Source of the DNA: DASXHZ01 sp036488085
Lineage (GTDB): Bacteria; Acidobacteriota; Thermoanaerobaculia; Gp7-AA8
Direction of reading: 5' to 3'
NCBI GenBank assembly: GCA_036488085.1
Contig: DASXHZ010000050.1
Coordinates: 1-13,748 of the forward strand
Length of the DNA: 13,748 bases
In this document: one piece after another, positions 6,034 to 12,337 of the stretch
Layout of the letters: each line of letters begins with the position of its first letter
Position numbering within the stretch: position 1 is the stretch's first letter
Notes under the pieces: generated by a model
Told to the model about the DNA's origin: nothing
Database searches by the model: none
The model's input: the letters and a program-made list of their open reading frames with translations, nothing else
Translations under genes and position numbers: made by a program

Positions 6034-6723
6034 CATCTCTTCGATGACGCTCGTCGCCGCCGCACGCCGATCACGTGCGGCGGTGATCGGACGGCCGACG
6101 ACGATGTAGTCGGCTCCGGCGCGGATCGCTTCTCCGGCGGTCATGGTACGGCGCTGGTCGGCGGCATCGCCTCCCGCGGGACGGATTCCGGGCGTGAGGA
6201 TGACGAGGTCGGGGCCGCACGCCTCGCGCAGGGGGGCGATCTCGCGGGGGGACGCGACAACGCCGCGCAGGCCGGCGGACTGGACGAGCTTCGCTAGCCG
6301 CACGGCGTTCGACGGGACGTCTCCGGAGAATCCGATGTGCGGCAGGTCGTTCTGGTCGAGGCTCGTCAGGATCGTGACGCCGAGGACGAGCGCGTTGCGC
6401 TGCGATTCGGCGCAGGCGCGGAGCATGGCGTCGCCGCCGGCCGCATGCACGGTGATGATCGACGCGCCGAGGAACACGGCCTCGGAGACGGCGTGCTTCG
6501 CGGTGTTCGGAATGTCGTGGATCTTGAGATCGAAAAAGACGCGGTCGCCGCGCGCCACGATCTCGCGCACGATCGCCGGCCCGTTCGCGATGAAGGCCTG
6601 CAGGCCGATCTTGAACATGCCCGCCACGCCGTGCAGCTCGTCGACCGCCCTCAGAATGTCGTCGCGCGCGGAGAGATCGAGGGCCACGATCAATCGATCA
6701 TTGAGACGGTCGACAGCTTGCAT
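6022..6723 (-). CDS. pyrF: Orotidine 5'-phosphate decarboxylase
   Basis: This enzyme converts OMP to UMP, the last step of de novo pyrimidine synthesis, in the cytoplasm. The 233-aa length is typical. The family signature FDLKIHDIP is present, with the catalytic D65-x-K67-x-x-D70 array. D16 (VALD), K38 (FKIG), the phosphate-binding TPGIRP (177-182) and VVGRPI (208-213) are also in place. The start at 6723 gives the standard N-terminus (RLIVALD at about residues 10-16). There is no Shine-Dalgarno sequence, but TATCAT lies 8 nt upstream, so the mRNA may be leaderless. No other pyr gene is nearby. The gene stands alone between two plus-strand genes, divergent from polX. Confidence 0.97.
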   Translation of the reverse strand: MQAVDRLNDRLIVALDLSARDDILRAVDELHGVAGMFKIGLQAFIANGPAIVREIVARGDRVFFDLKIHDIPNTAKHAVSEAVFLGASIITVHAAGGDAMLRACAESQRNALVLGVTILTSLDQNDLPHIGFSGDVPSNAVRLAKLVQSAGLRGVVASPREIAPLREACGPDLVILTPGIRPAGGDAADQRRTMTAGEAIRAGADYIVVGRPITAARDRRAAATSVIEEMSAV

Positions 6724-6731
6724 CCGCTCTC

Positions 6732-6737
6732 ATGATA
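6732..6737 (-). promoter_or_regulatory. -10 box of pyrF, probable leaderless start
   Basis: TATCAT on the minus strand ends 8 nt before the pyrF ATG. The divergent polX start (6748) lies 24 bp from the pyrF start, and a weaker GATAAA (6734-6739) sits 8 nt before it on the plus strand. The two promoters would therefore overlap almost completely. Confidence 0.5.
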
Positions 6738-6747
6738 AACGGCTCGT

Positions 6748-8430
6748 ATGGATAAGTGGACCATCGCCCGGACGCTCGACGAGATCGCGAAGTACATCGA
6801 GCTCTCCGATCCGAATCCCTTTCGCGTCCGCGCGTTCGAGAAGGCGGCGCGCGCGATCGAAAAGCTCGACCAGGACATCGAGCAGCTCGTCAGGGATGAC
6901 CAGCTCCTCACAGTCCCCGGGATCGGCAAAGCAATCGGTCCCATCGTCAGCGAGCTGGTGACGACCGGCGGCTCGCGTTATCTCGAAGAGCTGCGCGAGC
7001 AGTACCCGCCCGGCATCTTCGAACTGCTGCGCATCCCGACCCTCGGCCTCAAGAAGATCGGCATCCTCCACGCGACGCTTGGCATCTCGAATCTCGAGGA
7101 GCTCGAAGCGGCGGCGCACGATGGACGGATCGCGAAGCTGAAGGGCTTCGGCGCGAAGACGCAGGAGAAGATCCTGGAAAACATCGCGACGGCAAAGTCG
7201 CGGACGTCGCAGTTCCTGCTGCCGGTCGGAATCGAGACCGGCGAGTCGATCCGCGAGCAGCTCGCCGCGATCGACGAGATCAGCGACGCCGAGGTGACCG
7301 GGAGCGTGCGGCGGCGGCTGGAAGTCGTACGGAACGTCAACATCGCGATCGCGGCGAAGGACCCGGAACGTGCGATCGCGGCGATCCGTAAGCGCGGCGT
7401 GATCGATCGCATCGAAGAGGTGGACGAGCTGACGCTGCGCGGCGTCGCGCGCGACGAGATCGAAGTGCTGCTTCATCTCTCGAAGCCCGACGACTTCGGC
7501 GCGACGGTCCTGCGGACAACCGGCAGCAAGGAGTTCGTGGAGGCCTTCGGAAAGCTGCCGAAAGCGAAGACGGAGCACGACGTCTTCGAGCGCGCGGCGG
7601 TTCCGTTCGTCGATCCGGAGCTGCGCGAGGACGCTTCGGCGCTCGCGAAGAAGAAGCGGGTGAAGCTCATCGAGCCCACCGATCTCCGCGGCACGTTTCA
7701 CATCCACACGACGTTCTCCGACGGCCGCAACTCCGTGCTCGAGATGCTCAGCGCGGCGCGCGATCGCGGTTGGGAGTACGCGGGCCTCTCCGATCATTCG
7801 AAGAATGCGTTCTACGCCCGCGGCCTCACCGAAGAGGACCTGAAGCGGCAGCACGCTGAGATTCGCACGCAGGAAAAGGTCGTGGAGCCGATGCGCGTCT
7901 TTCGCGGCACCGAGGCCGACATCCTCAACGACGGCGCGATCGACTACGGGCACAAAACGCTGCCGATGTTCGACTTCGTCGTCGCGTCGGTCCACTCGCG
8001 GTTCGGGATGGAGAAGGACGAGATGACGGCGCGCCTCCTCCGCGCGCTCGACGACCCGTTCGTGACCTTCCTCGGCCATCTCACCGGACGTCTGCTCCTC
8101 TCGCGGCAGGGCTACACCTTCGACTTCGACAAGATCCTCGATCGAGCCGCCGAGCGCGGCGTGATCATCGAGATCAACGGCAGCCCGCGGCGCCTGGAGC
8201 TCGACTGGCGGCAGATCCGCCGCGCCGTCGATCGCGGCGTCGTCCTCTCCATCCATCCCGACGCCCACTCGACGCGCGAGCTGACGTACGTCATCAGCGG
8301 CACATGGGTCGCGCGCAAAGGCGGCCTCTCCGCGAAGCACCTCTTCAATACTCGGCCAGTCGACGAAGTGGCGGAGTACCTCGCAGAGCGGCGGAAGAAA
8401 GCCATCCACAAAACAAAAGGCGCGGCGTGA
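6748..8430 (+). CDS. polX: PolX family protein with PHP domain; polymerase catalytic Asp pair replaced
   Basis: The 560-aa protein has bacterial PolX architecture: 8-kDa domain with a helix-hairpin-helix (TVPGIGKAIG, 55-64), fingers with a second hairpin (LKGFGAKTQ, 131-139), palm (about 155-260), thumb (about 262-310) and PHP domain (about 315-545). In active PolX the palm motif reads GS-x-RR-x2-E-x3-D-x-D. Here the register is exact (G185-S186, R188-R189, E192) but the two metal-binding Asp are N196 and N198. The third carboxylate region reads DEIEV (236-240). The PHP site looks complete: H318-x-H320, D325, D349-H350, E389, H416, H444, D505-x-H507. DNA synthesis is therefore probably lost and PHP nuclease or phosphatase activity kept, with DNA binding through the hairpins. 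In the family, the role is base excision or gap repair. Confidence 0.93.
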   Translation: MDKWTIARTLDEIAKYIELSDPNPFRVRAFEKAARAIEKLDQDIEQLVRDDQLLTVPGIGKAIGPIVSELVTTGGSRYLEELREQYPPGIFELLRIPTLGLKKIGILHATLGISNLEELEAAAHDGRIAKLKGFGAKTQEKILENIATAKSRTSQFLLPVGIETGESIREQLAAIDEISDAEVTGSVRRRLEVVRNVNIAIAAKDPERAIAAIRKRGVIDRIEEVDELTLRGVARDEIEVLLHLSKPDDFGATVLRTTGSKEFVEAFGKLPKAKTEHDVFERAAVPFVDPELREDASALAKKKRVKLIEPTDLRGTFHIHTTFSDGRNSVLEMLSAARDRGWEYAGLSDHSKNAFYARGLTEEDLKRQHAEIRTQEKVVEPMRVFRGTEADILNDGAIDYGHKTLPMFDFVVASVHSRFGMEKDEMTARLLRALDDPFVTFLGHLTGRLLLSRQGYTFDFDKILDRAAERGVIIEINGSPRRLELDWRQIRRAVDRGVVLSIHPDAHSTRELTYVISGTWVARKGGLSAKHLFNTRPVDEVAEYLAERRKKAIHKTKGAA

Positions 8431-8444
8431 GCCGCGCCTTTTGT
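8413..8444. terminator. Bidirectional hairpin terminator around the polX stop codon
   Basis: A perfect 14-bp inverted repeat: acaaaaggcgcggc (8413-8426) and gccgcgccttttgt (8431-8444), with a 4-nt loop GTGA. The loop contains the polX stop TGA (8428-8430), so the last codons of polX form the left arm. Both strands end the GC stem with TTTTGT, so it can stop polX from the left and the ECF operon (ending at 8464) from the right. Confidence 0.9.
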
Positions 8445-8463
8445 TGCGAGGAGGAGATGCGCG

Positions 8464-9132
8464 CTACCGACGCGCGTTGAACACGAGGAAGATCGCACGC
8501 TGGCCTGCGGTCTTCGTCACGCCAAACATGAGTGTCTGTCCGACTTTGAGGTTGAGCGTCGCCTGGTACACCTGGACGAGCTGGTCTTTCTGGACTTTCG
8601 AGAGCCGAAAGTCGTCGAGCTTGATCGAGTCGCTGCTCGGGTCGTATTCGCCGAACTTGAAGTCGACGCGGTATCCGTTGTGGAGGTCGATCGTCGTCGG
8701 CTGCCCTTCGTGGCCCTCGACGTTCGCATCGCCGAAGTCGTCGATGGAGTTGTAGCGAAGGACGGCGAGCTTCCCGGCGATCTCCCGCATCTCGACGGGG
8801 ACCTTCGACGGGGTCTCGGAACGGCCGGCACCGACGAGGTGCAGCGAGAGCTTCACGGTATGCGGCGCGGTGTCGAAGTTGGCGAGCGCGTTGGCGATCG
8901 CCTTCATGTTCTCGGGACGGTCGGTAACGACCAACGAGTTCGACGCCGGCTGGATCGACATCGATCCCTCGGCGCTCATGAGCGGCTTGATGATCGCCGC
9001 GGCACGGTCCGCGTCCTTGTAGTTGAACTGGAACGTCCGGACGTTCAGCGCCTTCGTGTCGCCCGCGGGCTCCGCGATGGCGACCCCGGCCGCGAAGAGG
9101 CAAAAGGTCAGAAGAATCAATACTCGTTTCAT
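8464..9132 (-). CDS. Secretin N-domain (NolW-like) exported protein in the ECF operon
   Basis: A 222-aa exported protein with a signal peptide (about 1-20, ending in AIA before EPAG). Residues about 30-100 match a secretin short N-domain, with VRTFQFNYKDADRAAAIIKP (31-50) followed by SNSLVVTDRPENM (64-76) and FDTAPHTVKLSLHLV (86-100). That module normally sits before the beta-barrel of GspD or PilQ secretins. The rest (100-222) is beta-rich and too short for a secretin pore, so it is a stand-alone module. The product probably acts in the periplasm or at the outer membrane. Its ATG overlaps the anti-sigma stop as ATGA, so translation is coupled. Its exact role is unknown; it may be a target or an input sensor of the sigma system. 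Confidence 0.85.
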   Translation of the reverse strand: MKRVLILLTFCLFAAGVAIAEPAGDTKALNVRTFQFNYKDADRAAAIIKPLMSAEGSMSIQPASNSLVVTDRPENMKAIANALANFDTAPHTVKLSLHLVGAGRSETPSKVPVEMREIAGKLAVLRYNSIDDFGDANVEGHEGQPTTIDLHNGYRVDFKFGEYDPSSDSIKLDDFRLSKVQKDQLVQVYQATLNLKVGQTLMFGVTKTAGQRAIFLVFNARR

Positions 9133-9650
9133 AAATCCGCCGGCAACTTGTCGTCGATGACCATCACGATCTTCGTGTCGCCGGCACTCTCGCTCGGAAC
9201 TTCGACGATCGTCGCGTCTGTAGATGAATACGTTTCCACGACCGGTTTCGTCGCCAGTTTCACCGGCGCGATGGCCCGGTGCACCGGAAGAGACGCCATG
9301 GTCGTCACCGGCAGCGGCTGCCGCTCGTGCTCGTACATGAGCGTTCCGCCGACCACGCTCGCGGCGATCGTCGCGGCCACCGCGAGGCGGCGCGGCCATG
9401 AGAGCACCGGGTGGGATCGGACGACGTCTTCCTTGGAGCGGACGTGGACGGCGCGCATGACGTCTTCGACGAACGCGTCGACGCCGCCCGGCGGGACGAG
9501 ATCCTCGCCGCCGATCGCGCGGAACATGACGTCGGGGTCGAGGTGCGCCGCGTGGTCGAGGCACGCATCGCAGGAGCGAAGGTGCTCGAGAAGCGCCGGA
9601 TCATTCGTCCCGGCGTGGAAGAGCGAGCGGAATTCGAGGCAGCTCGTCAT
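9129..9650 (-). CDS. Zinc-finger anti-sigma factor, membrane-anchored
   Basis: A 173-aa predicted partner of the sigma factor encoded just upstream. The N-terminus carries the anti-sigma zinc-finger pattern H23-x3-C27-x2-C30 (EHLRSCDAC), with C4 as a possible further ligand. One membrane span lies at about 88-106, flanked by PRR on the inner side, leaving a periplasmic tail of about 65 residues that ends in a beta-like IVMVIDD. In this family the cytoplasmic domain holds the sigma factor until a signal releases it. The start at 9650 overlaps the sigma stop (ATGA) and has GGAG 6 nt upstream. The trigger is not known. Zinc binding could give redox sensitivity, but no evidence here decides this. 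Confidence 0.87.
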   Translation of the reverse strand: MTSCLEFRSLFHAGTNDPALLEHLRSCDACLDHAAHLDPDVMFRAIGGEDLVPPGGVDAFVEDVMRAVHVRSKEDVVRSHPVLSWPRRLAVAATIAASVVGGTLMYEHERQPLPVTTMASLPVHRAIAPVKLATKPVVETYSSTDATIVEVPSESAGDTKIVMVIDDKLPADL

Positions 9651-10261
9651 TCCGCACTCCACAAACGCGCGTACTCCGGATACCGCTTCTGCAACTGAAC
9701 CTGCATCGCCTTGCGGGCGTTGAAGAGGTGATTCCGGACGGTCGACTCGCGGCATCCGAGGATCTTGGCGATCTCGGAGGACGGCAGGTCTTCCATCTGA
9801 TTCATGACGAAGATCGTTTTCTGCTTCGGAGAGAGGCTGGCGGATACGTCGTTGAAGACCTGCTCGATCTCTTTGCGCTGCACGGCCACGCCCTGGTCGG
9901 CCTCGGCTTCCGTTTTCACCAGCCGGAGGTTCGAGTTCACGGCGTTCTCTCGCGACTGTTTGTTGCGCATGAAGTCGATCGCCACGTTCGTCACCATCCG
10001 GTAAAGCCAGGTGTCGAACGCGTACTGGGGGTCGTACTTTTCGAGGTTCTCCCACAGCTTGATGAAGACGAGCTGGGAGATGTCTTTGGCGTCTTCGGCG
10101 TTCCCGATGATCCGGTAGCAGAGCGCGTAAACCTTTGAGGTCTTTCGCCTAACGAGCTGCTCGAACGCAAGCTCGTCTCCCTCCCGGATGGTCTGGACCA
10201 GCTCGCGGTCTTCCGGCTCAGCCTGTCGGGTCGGGATCATCAATCGCAGTTCCACCGCCAT
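9647..10261 (-). CDS. ECF-type RNA polymerase sigma factor
   Basis: A 204-aa sigma-70 family factor with only regions 2 and 4. Region 2 spans about 32-101 (LAFEQLVRR; EDAKDISQLVFIKLW; DTWLYRMVTNVAIDFMR), for core binding and -10 recognition. Region 4 spans about 135-190 (LSPKQKTIFVMNQMEDLPSS; ILGCRESTVRNHLFNARK), a helix-turn-helix for the -35 element. First in a three-gene operon with its anti-sigma factor and a secretin-domain protein, joined by ATGA overlaps. The start at 10261 is preceded by a TAnnnT box at 8 nt. An alternative ATG at 10240 (residue 8) is also possible, since the first 18 residues are not conserved in the family. An extension further upstream would translate intergenic repeats and is rejected. 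Confidence 0.93.
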   Translation of the reverse strand: MAVELRLMIPTRQAEPEDRELVQTIREGDELAFEQLVRRKTSKVYALCYRIIGNAEDAKDISQLVFIKLWENLEKYDPQYAFDTWLYRMVTNVAIDFMRNKQSRENAVNSNLRLVKTEAEADQGVAVQRKEIEQVFNDVSASLSPKQKTIFVMNQMEDLPSSEIAKILGCRESTVRNHLFNARKAMQVQLQKRYPEYARLWSAE

Positions 10262-10269
10262 CGTGTCAC

Positions 10270-10275
10270 AAAGTA
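10270..10275 (-). promoter_or_regulatory. Possible -10 box of the ECF operon
   Basis: TACTTT on the minus strand ends 8 nt before the ATG at 10261, matching the spacing seen before pyrF and purD. The match to the consensus is weak. If the operon is autoregulated, a different ECF-type promoter would be expected; none was recognised. Confidence 0.3.
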
Positions 10276-10311
10276 CGGAGGCGGTCCGGATAACGTCTAG
10301 GCGGGACAATT

Positions 10312-10468
10312 CCTTCTCCCTACGGGAGGAAGGTGCCCCGAAGGGGCGGATGGGGGCGTGCGTCTCGGGGAGAGCCTCGCGGGCGCCACGCCCCTTCCCT
10401 AGACCCTCGCGAGCGCCGCGCCCCTCACCCGGCGCTTCGCGCCACCCTCTCCCTCGAGGGAGAGGGTG
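10312..10468. repeat. Composite REP-like element: two inverted hairpin pairs flanking a direct repeat
   Basis: The left copy has a hairpin at 10312-10333 (ccttctccc/gggag-g-aagg) followed by GCCCC-GAA-GGGGC at 10335-10347 and a ggatggggg tail. The right copy is the same design inverted: a ccctcaccc tail, GGCGC-TTC-GCGCC (10431-10443) and a perfect 26-bp palindrome at 10443-10468 centred on CTCGAG. Between them, 10375-10400 and 10405-10430 are imperfect 26-nt direct repeats (both begin cctcgcg) with a 30-nt period. The hairpin-plus-short-hairpin form resembles dispersed CTCTCCC...GGGAGAGG elements common in GC-rich bacterial genomes. It fills most of the gap between the ECF operon and purD. 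Confidence 0.75.
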
Positions 10469-10527
10469 ATGGAAGGATAGCCCGCCCCAGATGGGCCAAA
10501 CCCCGTATCCACGTCTCCGCGGGCTGC

Positions 10528-10533
10528 TACAAT
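10528..10533 (+). promoter_or_regulatory. -10 box of purD, probable leaderless start
   Basis: TACAAT ends 8 nt before the purD ATG at 10542. No Shine-Dalgarno sequence is present between them. Confidence 0.55.
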
Positions 10534-10541
10534 CGTGGTAC

Positions 10542-11825
10542 ATGCGCGTTCTCGTTGTCGGGCAGGGAGGTCGCGAGCACGCCCTCTGCTGGAAACTGAA
10601 GCAATCTCCGCTCGTTAAAGAGATTTACGCCGCACCTGGCAACGCTGGCATTGCCCAGGTCGCCGACTGCGTGCCGATCGGCGTCGCCGACATCATCGAG
10701 CTCGCCGACTTCGCCGACAAGCTCAAAATCGACCTTACCGTAGTCGGCCCCGAGCTTCCGCTCACCCTCGGCATCGTCGACGAGTTCCAGAAGCGGGGCC
10801 TCCCGATCTTCGGACCCACCCGCCTCGCCGCGGAGTTGGAAGGCTCCAAAGTCTTCTCCAAAGAGTTCATGCGCAAGTACAACATCCCGACCGCCGAGGC
10901 CGCAGCCTGCTCCTCGGTCGACGAGGCGAAGGCGGCGCTCAAAGCGTTCAAGTTCCCGGCGGTCATCAAAGTCGACGGTCTCGCGGCCGGCAAGGGAGTC
11001 GTCATCGTCAACTCCCAGGCCGAGGCGGACGACTACCTGCGGCTCGTCTTCGAGGAGAAGAGGTTCGGCAACGCCGCGACGCGGATCCTGATCGAGGAGT
11101 TCCTCGCGGGCGAGGAAGTCTCGTTCCTGGTCATCAGCGACGGGAAGAAGTCGGTTCCGCTGGCGCCGACCAAGGATTACAAGAAAGCGTTCGACGGCGA
11201 GACCGGTCCGAACACCGGCGGCATGGGCGCGCACTCCCCCGCGGTCGTCCTCTCCGGCGAGACGGCGGCGGAGATCATGAAGTCGATCATCATGCCGACG
11301 ATCCAGGGGATGGCGTCGGAGGGACGGCCGTACACCGGCGTCCTCTACGCCGGTCTGATGCTGACGTCGGACGGCCCGAAAGTCCTCGAATACAACTGCC
11401 GATTCGGAGACCCCGAGACGCAGGTGCAGATGCTCCGCCTCGAAGACGACCTCGCCGAGGTGATGCTGAAGGTCGCGCGAGGAAACCTCGGCGACACGAA
11501 GCTGAACTGGAAGAAGGAGGCGGCGGCGTGCATCGTCGTCGCGGTCGACGGCTACCCCGACGAGTTTCCGAAGGGGCAGGAAGTTGTCGTCGATCCGATC
11601 GCCGACGAAGGCGTCACCATCTTCCAGGCCGGCACGATCAACAAGGGCGGGAAGATGATCAACGTGGCCGGACGCGTCGTCAGCGTCTGCGCCAACGCCG
11701 CGACGCTGAACGAGGCGCTCGCGAAGGCGTACGAGGCCGCGCCGAAGGTCCATTTCGCCGGCGCCCGCTACCGCCACGACATCGGCTACCGCGCCCTGGA
11801 GCAACGCAAGGCGCTCGCGGTCTAG
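10542..11825 (+). CDS. purD: Phosphoribosylamine-glycine ligase (GAR synthetase)
   Basis: This is the second step of de novo purine synthesis: ATP-dependent joining of phosphoribosylamine and glycine. The 427-aa length is typical. The N-terminal domain has GGREHA (9-14). The ATP-grasp parts follow: IKVDGLAAGKGVV (142-154), GPNTGGMGAHSP (222-233) and the metal-binding EYNCRFGDPE (283-292). The C-terminal domain (about 325-420) has AGTINK and GRVVSV strands as usual. The start at 10542 gives the family N-terminus MRVLVVGQGGREH. Upstream in-frame codons from 10491 cover the promoter and are rejected. purE follows after 9 nt, so they form at least a functional pair. No purH, purK or purL is visible. 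Confidence 0.98.
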   Translation: MRVLVVGQGGREHALCWKLKQSPLVKEIYAAPGNAGIAQVADCVPIGVADIIELADFADKLKIDLTVVGPELPLTLGIVDEFQKRGLPIFGPTRLAAELEGSKVFSKEFMRKYNIPTAEAAACSSVDEAKAALKAFKFPAVIKVDGLAAGKGVVIVNSQAEADDYLRLVFEEKRFGNAATRILIEEFLAGEEVSFLVISDGKKSVPLAPTKDYKKAFDGETGPNTGGMGAHSPAVVLSGETAAEIMKSIIMPTIQGMASEGRPYTGVLYAGLMLTSDGPKVLEYNCRFGDPETQVQMLRLEDDLAEVMLKVARGNLGDTKLNWKKEAAACIVVAVDGYPDEFPKGQEVVVDPIADEGVTIFQAGTINKGGKMINVAGRVVSVCANAATLNEALAKAYEAAPKVHFAGARYRHDIGYRALEQRKALAV

Positions 11826-11828
11826 AAT
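11823..11828 (+). promoter_or_regulatory. Possible -10 box of purE overlapping the purD stop codon
   Basis: TAGAAT begins at the purD TAG stop and ends 6 nt before the purE GTG, the same spacing as TAAAAT before the ABC exporter. It may give purE an internal leaderless transcript in addition to read-through from purD. Confidence 0.4.
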
Positions 11829-11834
11829 TCGTCC

Positions 11835-12335
11835 GTGGCTAACACACCCTGGGTCCTCATTCTCATGGGCAGCGATTCTGACGCCGAGGTCATGTCTCAG
11901 GCGGCGGCTGCTCTCGACGAAGCCGGCGTGCCGTACGAGATGACGGTCGCCTCGGCGCATCGCACACCGGAACGAACGAAACAGATCGTCACCGACGCGG
12001 AGGCGAACGGCGCCGCTGTGTTCATCGCGGGAGCCGGAATGGCGGCGCACCTGCCGGGCGTGATCGCGTCGTTCACGACGCGGCCGGTGATCGGCGTTCC
12101 GCTGAGCTCCGGCGCGCTGCAAGGCGTCGACGCGTTGTACGCGATCGTCCAGATGCCGCCAGGCATCCCGGTCGCCTCGGTCGCCATCGGAGGAGCGCGC
12201 AATGCGGGCATCCTCGCCGCCCAAATGATCGCGACCGGAGACGCCGCGCTGGCCGGACGTCTAAAAGAGAAGCGCGCCGCCATGGCCGACGCCGTCGTGC
12301 AGAAGGCGGCGAAGATCACCAAATCCACCCGCTAG
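11835..12335 (+). CDS. purE: 5-(carboxyamino)imidazole ribonucleotide mutase
   Basis: A purine pathway enzyme that rearranges N5-CAIR to CAIR (class I), in the cytoplasm as a homo-octamer in known members. The 166-aa length fits. Motifs are MGSDSD (11-16), SAHRTP (40-45), AGAGMAAHLPG (65-75), GVPLSS (87-92) and IVQMPPGIPVASVAIGG (104-120). Translation starts at a GTG at 11835 with no Shine-Dalgarno sequence; the next residues (VLILMGSDSD) are the normal family N-terminus. The partner purK, needed for the class I route, is not adjacent and must lie elsewhere. The ATG of the CDF transporter begins 2 nt after the purE stop, so the two are very likely cotranslated. Confidence 0.97.
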   Translation: MANTPWVLILMGSDSDAEVMSQAAAALDEAGVPYEMTVASAHRTPERTKQIVTDAEANGAAVFIAGAGMAAHLPGVIASFTTRPVIGVPLSSGALQGVDALYAIVQMPPGIPVASVAIGGARNAGILAAQMIATGDAALAGRLKEKRAAMADAVVQKAAKITKSTR

Positions 12336-12337
12336 GA

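Noticed and set aside
7333..7341. Sequencing error as the cause of the NxN motif in PolX
   Set aside because: It would need two separate substitutions at exactly the two catalytic codons with no frame disturbance, and the third carboxylate region is also unusual. It remains possible, but it is the less likely reading.
6730..8409. Open frame of about 560 codons on the minus strand opposite polX
   Set aside because: Composition is dominated by Arg, Asp, Glu, Leu and Val without motifs. The plus-strand protein has clear PolX and PHP signatures. The same reasoning removes the long minus-strand frames at 4468-5907 and 10527-12224.
10262..10543. N-terminal extension of the sigma factor across the intergenic region
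   Set aside because: The added residues translate hairpin repeats (repeated GRGARE), overlap the purD promoter and have no counterpart in ECF sigma factors.
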